In this document: positions 6,345 to 10,336 of the stretch, in pieces | Layout: each line of letters starts with the position of its first letter | Numbering within the stretch: the first letter of the stretch is position 1 | Origin: CADDYX01 sp045809925 | GTDB taxonomy: Bacteria > Verrucomicrobiota > Verrucomicrobiia > Chthoniobacterales > UBA10450 | DNA: 10,336 nt | Assembly: GCA_045809925.1 (NCBI GenBank) | Contig: JBJMWX010000140.1 | Location: 1 to 10,336, forward strand | Direction of reading: 5' to 3' | The notes under the pieces: model-generated | Told to the model about the DNA's origin: nothing | What the model saw: only the letters and a program-made list of their open reading frames with translations | Database searches by the model: none | Made by a program: the position numbers and the translations under genes

Positions 6345-7414
6345 ACGGCGGTCGCGATGGGCGTCATCTGCTGTTTGGCCTGCAGGCGCAGTTGACCGCA
6401 GGCCGCGGCGATGTCGTGGCCTTTCTCCCGGCGCAACGTCGCTGTCACGCCGTGCTGCCTCAGGATGGCGAGAAACTGTTCCTGGCGCGCGCGTGAAGGC
6501 CGCGACCACTCCAAACCTTCAACCTTGTTGTATGGAATCAGGTTGATTTTCGCCGAGAGGCGACGCGCGTGACGCGCGAGCAAATGCGCCTGCTCGTCGG
6601 TGTCGTTGACTCCGGCGATGAGAATGTACTCGAACATTAAGCGGCGCTTCTTCGCCACGTATTCGTCGCAGGCGTCGAGAAGCGTTTCGAGATTGTACTT
6701 CCGATTCACCGGCATGATCTGGTTGCGCACCTCGTCGGTCGCGCCGTGCAACGAGATCGCGAGGCGGAATTGCGTCGGCTCGTTGGCGAGTTTGCGGATT
6801 TGGGGCGCGAGGCCGCTGGTTGAAATCGTGATGTGGCGCGCGCCAATCTCGAGTCCCCAAGCCGCGTTGATGATTGCGATCGCGCGGAGCACGTTCTGTA
6901 GATTCGCGAGCGGCTCGCCCATTCCCATGAAGACGACATTGTCGATCTTTTCGCCGCTCGCTTGTTCGACCGCGATTAGCTGCTGCACGATCTCGCTTGC
7001 CTCCAGGTTGCGAGAAAATCCTTCTAGTCCGCTCGCGCAAAACTTACAGCCGTATGCGCAGCCGACCTGCGTCGAGACACAGATGGTCAGGCGATCGGAG
7101 CGCTCGCTGTAGAGCGCGGGCGAGGCGGGAATCAACACCGATTCAATCAGATTCCCGTCGCGAAGTCGGAAGAGATATTTCCGAGTCGTATCTTTCGAGC
7201 CGAGCAGGCGCAGCTGCTCCAGGTGTTCGAAGGCGAACTTGTTTTTCAGTTGGTCGCGCAACTCCTGCGGCAGATTCGTCATCTCGTCGAACGACGGTGC
7301 GCGTTTCTTGTAGATCCACTCCGTGATCTGCCGGGCGCGATAGGAGGGCTGACATTCCTGCTCAAGGTCGGAAAGCCGAAGCGATTGAATCGCCCTCTGG
7401 AACAGCACGCGCAT
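6341..7414 (-). CDS. rlmN: 23S rRNA (adenine-2503-C2)/tRNA (adenine-37-C2) methyltransferase RlmN
   Basis: A 357-residue radical-SAM enzyme that methylates C2 of A2503 in 23S rRNA and of A37 in some tRNAs, by way of a methyl-cysteine intermediate. The [4Fe-4S] motif C-x3-C-x2-C is CAYGCKFC at 119-126 (C119, C123, C126), preceded by ICVSTQVG as in known RlmN. GMGEPLAN (165-171) is the SAM-binding GEP element. SLHGATDEVRNQIMPVN (221-237) is a family signature. The methyl-carrying cysteine is C339 in DIAAACGQL, matching E. coli C355, and the N-terminal C-x3-C family's partner cysteine is present. The length is normal. The frame stays open upstream to 7765, but the added sequence is not RlmN-like and overlaps the divergent gene, so the ATG at 7414 is chosen. 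The opposite neighbour starts 51 bases away. All catalytic residues are intact. Confidence 0.95.
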   Translation of the reverse strand: MRVLFQRAIQSLRLSDLEQECQPSYRARQITEWIYKKRAPSFDEMTNLPQELRDQLKNKFAFEHLEQLRLLGSKDTTRKYLFRLRDGNLIESVLIPASPALYSERSDRLTICVSTQVGCAYGCKFCASGLEGFSRNLEASEIVQQLIAVEQASGEKIDNVVFMGMGEPLANLQNVLRAIAIINAAWGLEIGARHITISTSGLAPQIRKLANEPTQFRLAISLHGATDEVRNQIMPVNRKYNLETLLDACDEYVAKKRRLMFEYILIAGVNDTDEQAHLLARHARRLSAKINLIPYNKVEGLEWSRPSRARQEQFLAILRQHGVTATLRREKGHDIAAACGQLRLQAKQQMTPIATAV

Positions 7415-7424
7415 TGGAAAAATT

Positions 7425-7448
7425 TCGCACAACGCCACGGTTGTGCGA
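7425..7448 (-). promoter_or_regulatory. Perfect 9-bp inverted repeat in the rlmN leader
   Basis: TCGCACAAC, a six-base loop and GTTGTGCGA form a perfect hairpin in the 51-base gap between divergent starts. Read toward rlmN, the stem is followed by AATTTTTCC and then the ATG ten bases after the stem. This has the form of a terminator-like attenuator or a start-blocking hairpin. As DNA it could equally be a dyad operator for the two divergent genes. The structure is seen directly; the role is inference. Confidence 0.5.
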
Positions 7449-7465
7449 GGGGTTGCGCGTCCGGA

Positions 7466-7963
7466 ATGAGATCGCACGAAATTTTCCAGCGAATATCGCC
7501 GGCGCTGGCCGCCGAAATTTTCACCTTCCTGCAAACGACCGATCGAGCTGCCTATAAGGCGGCCATCCAGGGACTCGCAAACCAGCGGAAGCTGCGTCCG
7601 GTTTTTGTCGAACGAAAGCCCCCCGGCGAGCGGTACGCATGGATGCAAAACGCGCTCGGTCGGCCGCTGAGTGACGCACTGGCCGCGCACTTGATTCAGG
7701 CCTGGCTGCTTCGGTCGGAAAAAGAGATGCTTTGCGATTTTCTCGATGCGCTCGAAATCGCGCACGATGAAGACGGCACGGTCGAGGAACTGCCGCCAGC
7801 TCCGCCAAAAGAAAAAATCCAGTCGGCGGTCTCGCAGTTACTGAGCAAGTACCCCGCGGAACATGTCGCCGTTTATCTGCACGCGTTCCGCGATATGGAC
7901 AGCACAGTGCAATGGCCGGCGCTCGACCAGACGCTGGCCGAAGACGCACGCCTGAAATTGTAG
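7466..7963 (+). CDS. Cytoplasmic helical protein of unknown function (165 residues)
   Basis: I do not recognise this protein. The chosen ATG at 7466 gives a start clear of the rlmN coding region; the frame is open further upstream to 7223 but that part would overlap rlmN on the opposite strand. The sequence is almost wholly helix-forming: LAAEIFTFLQTTDRAAYKAA, then PVFVERKPPGERYAWMQNAL, a Pro-rich joint near 109-115 (LPPAPPK), and a second helical part (IQSAVSQLLSKYPAEHVAVY). There is no signal peptide or membrane segment. The two-helical-domain layout with a proline joint could suit a protein-binding adaptor, but nothing points to a specific function. It is divergent from rlmN with a shared 51-base control region and convergent with the phosphatase gene 59 bases downstream. 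Opposite-strand frames are Arg-rich shadows. Confidence 0.72.
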   Translation: MRSHEIFQRISPALAAEIFTFLQTTDRAAYKAAIQGLANQRKLRPVFVERKPPGERYAWMQNALGRPLSDALAAHLIQAWLLRSEKEMLCDFLDALEIAHDEDGTVEELPPAPPKEKIQSAVSQLLSKYPAEHVAVYLHAFRDMDSTVQWPALDQTLAEDARLKL

Positions 7964-8022
7964 CGCGGGGTCACCGAGCCGTCGCAGCGGCTTCCGTATG
8001 CCAGGGGGACAGCCACGCGGCG

Positions 8023-8799
8023 CTACAGGAAGTGCAAAAGCGCCTCGCGAACGCCGGCCCCGTATGGCTCCTGGGCAACGTAACCACCGGCACGCGCGAC
8101 AGTCTGTTTCACCAGCTCGATTGCATTCGCCGGGCAACCTGGCATCGAGGCATAGCGGCCATCCAGCATGGAGAGATCGTTATAGTGGTCGCCGGCGGCG
8201 AAAATCCGCTCGCGAGGGATCGCTATCAGGCGCGCCAGTTCCGCGAGCGCAGCCCCCTTGTGATAGTCGCCGTGGCAGAACCGCAGGTACACGGTGTTGC
8301 GCTGGTAAGCGAACTTCGGGTGTTTGTCGCTCGCCCGGTCAATGAAGTTCGCGATCCGGTCCATCTCGGCTTCGTCGCCCGCGACCAGCCCCTCGAGGCC
8401 GTTCTCATGGTAGATCAGTCGCGCGCGCGTTTTCTGCGTCACGAAATCAACGACTTCGGTAAGGACGGATTCTGCCGCACTGAACAGCTCGGCATGATCG
8501 CGCGCCACCCGGGTATTCCAGTCGCCGTATGGCTCCCATCTCCTGCCGCCACTAGATGAAGGACGAAAGACATCACGCTCGCTGGTGAGGATGAAGTCCG
8601 GGTGAACAGGGAAATCGAAATCGAGAAGGCCGGATTCGAGTAGCTGCACCGATCGGCCGGTGTTGATTGCCCACTGCGCGCCTCTGTTCTTCAGCTCCCC
8701 GAGCAGCTCCATGCAGCCGTGGTCGAGCACCGGATCGAAATCATGCGCGACGAGCGTGCCGTCGAAGTCGGTGCTGATAAGGCGGATCTCGCGTTCCAC
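8023..8799 (-). CDS. Cof-type HAD-superfamily hydrolase (phosphatase)
   Basis: A 258-residue haloacid-dehalogenase-type enzyme, probably a phosphatase of a small phosphorylated metabolite. All four motifs are present. Motif I is DFDGTL at 11-16 (nucleophile D11, acid/base D13). Motif II is NTGRS, with T47. Motif III is the lysine K181 in HGDYHKGAAL. Motif IV is GDHYNDLSML at 203-212, with D204 and D208 for Mg2+. The segment between motifs II and III (about 60-175) is the C2-type cap of the Cof/sucrose-phosphatase branch, which sets specificity; the substrate cannot be read. Translation must start at the GTG at 8799, because a TGA lies in frame two codons upstream. An ATG at 8803 is in another frame. 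No signal peptide, so cytoplasmic. Divergent from the coiled-coil gene with 46 bases between starts. Confidence 0.92.
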   Translation of the reverse strand: MEREIRLISTDFDGTLVAHDFDPVLDHGCMELLGELKNRGAQWAINTGRSVQLLESGLLDFDFPVHPDFILTSERDVFRPSSSGGRRWEPYGDWNTRVARDHAELFSAAESVLTEVVDFVTQKTRARLIYHENGLEGLVAGDEAEMDRIANFIDRASDKHPKFAYQRNTVYLRFCHGDYHKGAALAELARLIAIPRERIFAAGDHYNDLSMLDGRYASMPGCPANAIELVKQTVARAGGYVAQEPYGAGVREALLHFL

Positions 8800-8845
8800 G
8801 CATCAACTTGATTTCGCGAGGCCCCAACGCAACGGTTTTCGCGCA

Positions 8846-9133
8846 ATGAAATCGGCCTACGAGCTGGCAATGGAACGTCTGCAGAAATCCGCACCAAGCC
8901 TCGTCCTCACCGATGAGCAGAAGGCGCAGCTGGCGGAAATCGATTCCCAGTTCAAAGCCAGGACCGCCGAGCGCGAACTCTTCCTGAAAGGCGAAATCGC
9001 AAGCGCGCGTGCCAGGGCCGAGTTCGGTGAAGCCGAATCCCTCGAAAAGCAGCTCGCGATCGACCTGCAGCGGTTGCATGCTGACTGCGAGGAGAAAAAG
9101 CAGAAGCTTCGCGCCAGCTTCAGCGCGGCGTAG
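8846..9133 (+). CDS. Small coiled-coil protein of unknown function (95 residues)
   Basis: The ATG at 8846 gives a 95-residue protein that is almost one continuous charged helix: LTDEQKAQLAEIDSQFKART, then ARAEFGEAESLEKQLAIDLQ and CEEKKQKLRASFSAA. The spacing of Leu, Ile and Ala among Glu, Lys and Arg is that of a coiled coil, probably a dimer or a helical hairpin turning near FGEAES (about 58-63). It has one cysteine, no signal peptide and no known domain; cytoplasmic. The frame is open upstream to 8660 but that part lies over the phosphatase gene and is not used. No clear Shine-Dalgarno site is visible. A strong hairpin 65 bases after the stop probably ends the transcript. The antisense frame over the same bases (8741-9319) is less protein-like. 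The call of a real gene is fairly sure, the function open. Confidence 0.72.
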   Translation: MKSAYELAMERLQKSAPSLVLTDEQKAQLAEIDSQFKARTAERELFLKGEIASARARAEFGEAESLEKQLAIDLQRLHADCEEKKQKLRASFSAA

Positions 9134-9195
9134 TTTCAAGACCGAATCCGCAACAGCCCCGTTCCTGTGTCGGAATGGCGAGTCGGGTTCCAAGC

Positions 9196-9220
9196 ATAGC
9201 TGCGCCACATGCGCAGCTGT
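9196..9220 (+). terminator. GC-rich hairpin, probable terminator of the coiled-coil gene
   Basis: AGCTGCGC (9198-9205) and GCGCAGCT (9211-9218) are perfect complements around a five-base loop CACAT; one G-U and one A-T pair extend the stem to ten. On the plus strand it is followed by TTTCG (the second stem arm ends GT at 9219-9220). The stem is strong, the T-tail short. It lies 65 bases after the stop of the gene at 8846. Confidence 0.45.
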
Positions 9221-9608
9221 TTCGCCGAACCGTGCTGGTGATTGGCGGCGCGGGATCCAGGAGACGACGCCCGAGCTGTGATTCGCCAGCAGTGTCGTGG
9301 CGGCCGAGCGGGCGCCCAAGCGGATGATCAGACGAAAGGGGACTGAGGGTAATTCCTCGGTTGTTACGCCGTTCGCGTCGCCCGCCCTACACTTAATACG
9401 TCCCCGGGGCGGTTCTTGGCACTGCGGCTGCTAACCGGCGCGGGCCGCTTTCTAAGGCTGGAAAGGGCGTGCCACATTGCGCGCAAAAAAATCTGCAGGG
9501 CGGCTGATTTTTCCTTGCTTCATAGGGAGAAATTGGCTACAAACGCTGCCCAACGAAATTAAAAATTCTGTGGGGCATAAGAATTGTTATTGACGGTGAG
9601 AATCAATT

Positions 9609-9683
9609 ATGACAAATATGGGAATCATAAGAGATCACCGCGTCTGCAGGAAGTTGTGGATCGGGTCTCGTAATAACAAGTAA
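9609..9683 (+). other. Possible leader mini-ORF (24 codons) before the exported-protein gene
   Basis: An ATG at 9609 opens a 24-residue frame (starting MTNMGIIRDH, ending in TAA) preceded by GGTGAG at 9595-9600, which can pair partly with the anti-Shine-Dalgarno sequence. It ends 37 bases before the next gene's ATG. It may be a leader peptide, or chance. If transcription starts at the TATGAC element it could not be translated. Confidence 0.2.
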
Positions 9684-9707
9684 AAACCGCAGCAGGAAAA
9701 AAGGACC

Positions 9708-9714
9708 AAAGGAG
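9708..9714 (+). promoter_or_regulatory. Shine-Dalgarno site of the exported-protein gene
   Basis: AAAGGAG lies six bases before the ATG at 9721, an optimal spacing. It fixes the start of the protein cut by the right window edge. Confidence 0.75.
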
Positions 9715-9720
9715 AAACCA

Positions 9721-10336
9721 ATGATCAAACGTTATATAACTAGCGCGGCAATCCTCGCCGCAGGGATGCTGGTAATCAACACCGCCCGCGCCACGGTCGT
9801 CGACCTCAGCGCCAGCGGCTCCGCGACCGTCAACGGCGCAATATTCACCACGAGCTTCGTCCAACCGGCCGGCACGGGTGTTTACGACCCGTTTTTGACG
9901 GTCCAAAACACGCCTTGGGAACAGGGCTACAACAGTGGAACCGGCGTCTTCGACACGAAGCGCGAGCCGGTCTGGAACCATGAGATCCGTTTCTCCGATA
10001 TGCAGGTCACAATGATCAACGGGCAGGCCTACTATGGCTTCGCCGTCGACGTGAACGAGCCGGGCGGCAGCAAGGCGGGAATTTCGCTGAACGACTTCAG
10101 CATCTGGACCTCCTCGACTGTTCAGCATAGCACCTCCACCGACAGCAACGGGTTCTTCAACGGGAGTCTCGGCACTGAGCGCTATGACTTCGGCAATAAC
10201 GCTGTTCTCTACACAGACAGAAATAACGGCAGCGGCCAGGATGACATCAGTGTGTTTGTGCCGGTGGCTGACTTCGCCGGCACGCAGGCGAACGATTACG
10301 TTTACCTGTATCAGCGTTGGGGAAACAGCGATGCCA
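9721..10336 (+). CDS. Exported beta-rich surface protein, N-terminal 205 residues (3' end outside window), PEP-CTERM-like
   Basis: The frame runs from the ATG at 9721, with a good ribosome site, to the right edge without a stop. The N-terminus MIKRYITSAAILAAGMLVIN followed by TARA is a signal peptide, probably cut after A24. The mature part is rich in Gly, Asn, Ser, Thr, Asp and aromatic residues, and starts TVVDLSASGSATVNGAIFTT. It has the look of a secreted beta-sandwich; NDYVYLYQRWGNSDA near the edge resembles sequences in PEP-CTERM/exosortase-sorted proteins of Verrucomicrobiota, planctomycetes and cyanobacteria. The sorting tag would lie at the C-terminus, which is not visible, so this is inference. 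No catalytic motif is seen. It is preceded by an AT-rich 5' region of about 230 bases, suggesting dedicated regulation. The minus-strand frame over it (9625-10128) is a shadow. Confidence 0.82.
   Translation, partial: MIKRYITSAAILAAGMLVINTARATVVDLSASGSATVNGAIFTTSFVQPAGTGVYDPFLTVQNTPWEQGYNSGTGVFDTKREPVWNHEIRFSDMQVTMINGQAYYGFAVDVNEPGGSKAGISLNDFSIWTSSTVQHSTSTDSNGFFNGSLGTERYDFGNNAVLYTDRNNGSGQDDISVFVPVADFAGTQANDYVYLYQRWGNSDA

Larger units (their letters stand above)
9134..9720. other. 587-base gap: hairpins and AT-rich leader, no convincing gene
   Basis: I find no supported protein gene here. The left half is GC-rich and contains the hairpin at 9196-9220 and a weaker 7-bp hairpin with one G-U pair at 9342-9361 (ACTGAGG / CCTCGGT). 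From about 9485 the base composition turns AT-rich, as expected for the control region of the exported-protein gene at 9721. It holds an inverted repeat AATTCT / AGAATT (9564-9569 and 9580-9585), a possible but weak promoter TTGCTT-17-TACAAA (9515-9543), and a competing one TTGTTA-18-TATGAC (9584-9613). A 24-codon frame lies at 9609-9683. Confidence 0.5.

Noticed and set aside
7223..7465. 81-residue N-terminal extension of the gene at 7466
   Set aside because: It is antisense to the RlmN N-terminal region and has an irregular composition; the ATG at 7466 gives a cleaner helical start.
7415..7765. 117-residue N-terminal extension of RlmN
   Set aside because: The added residues do not resemble RlmN, the ATG at 7414 gives a normal-length enzyme, and the extension would cover the divergent gene at 7466.
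7977..7992. Five-pair hairpin AGCCG/CGGCT between the convergent genes ending at 7963 and 8023
   Set aside because: The stem is short, it has no T-run on either strand, and such hairpins are common in GC-rich DNA.
7912..8559. 215-codon plus-strand frame antisense to the HAD phosphatase
   Set aside because: All four HAD motifs lie on the minus strand; the plus frame shows no domain.
8741..9319. 192-codon minus-strand frame over the coiled-coil gene
   Set aside because: It overlaps two better genes, its sequence lacks domain character, and the plus-strand frame has clear coiled-coil periodicity.
9625..10128. 167-codon minus-strand frame over the exported-protein gene
   Set aside because: The plus strand has a ribosome site, signal peptide and beta-type sequence over the same bases; the minus frame is a shadow.

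Overview
The window is a GC-rich piece of bacterial chromosome carrying eleven complete genes and one gene cut at each end. I see no mobile element, CRISPR array, tRNA or rRNA. The mix suggests a soil-type Verrucomicrobiota (Spartobacteria/Chthoniobacterales-like): an ECF sigma factor with a zinc-free membrane anti-sigma protein, several short lineage-restricted proteins, and an exported beta-rich protein resembling PEP-CTERM surface proteins. This placement is inference from gene content; no marker gene proves it.

Left part (1-3670): the C-terminal half of a GNAT acetyltransferase is followed by a small M50/site-2-type intramembrane metalloprotease, both on the plus strand. The protease converges on a large exported M1 aminopeptidase on the minus strand, and the two stop codons interlock in one TTAA.

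Middle (3788-6030, all minus strand): an unrecognised acidic helical protein, an ECF sigma factor, its overlapping anti-sigma factor with one membrane segment, and a small exported protein four bases further on. The last three look like one operon: envelope signal, membrane anti-sigma, sigma factor. The exported protein is a plausible target or sensor. A divergent 74-residue plus-strand gene with a near-perfect Shine-Dalgarno site lies next and converges on rlmN with interlocked stops (CTAA).

Right part (6341-10336): rlmN (23S rRNA/tRNA adenine C2-methyltransferase) is divergent from an unrecognised 165-residue gene. The 51-base gap between them holds a perfect 9-bp hairpin followed by T-rich sequence just before the rlmN start. 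A Cof-type HAD phosphatase (GTG start) follows on the minus strand, divergent from a 95-residue coiled-coil protein. A 587-base gap without a convincing gene then holds a strong hairpin and an AT-rich leader. The last gene is the start of an exported, Gly/Asn/Ser/Thr-rich protein that runs off the window.

No wholly new system is demonstrated. The most promising candidates are the sigma/anti-sigma/exported-protein cassette with its possible link to the nearby intramembrane protease, and the structured leader in front of rlmN.
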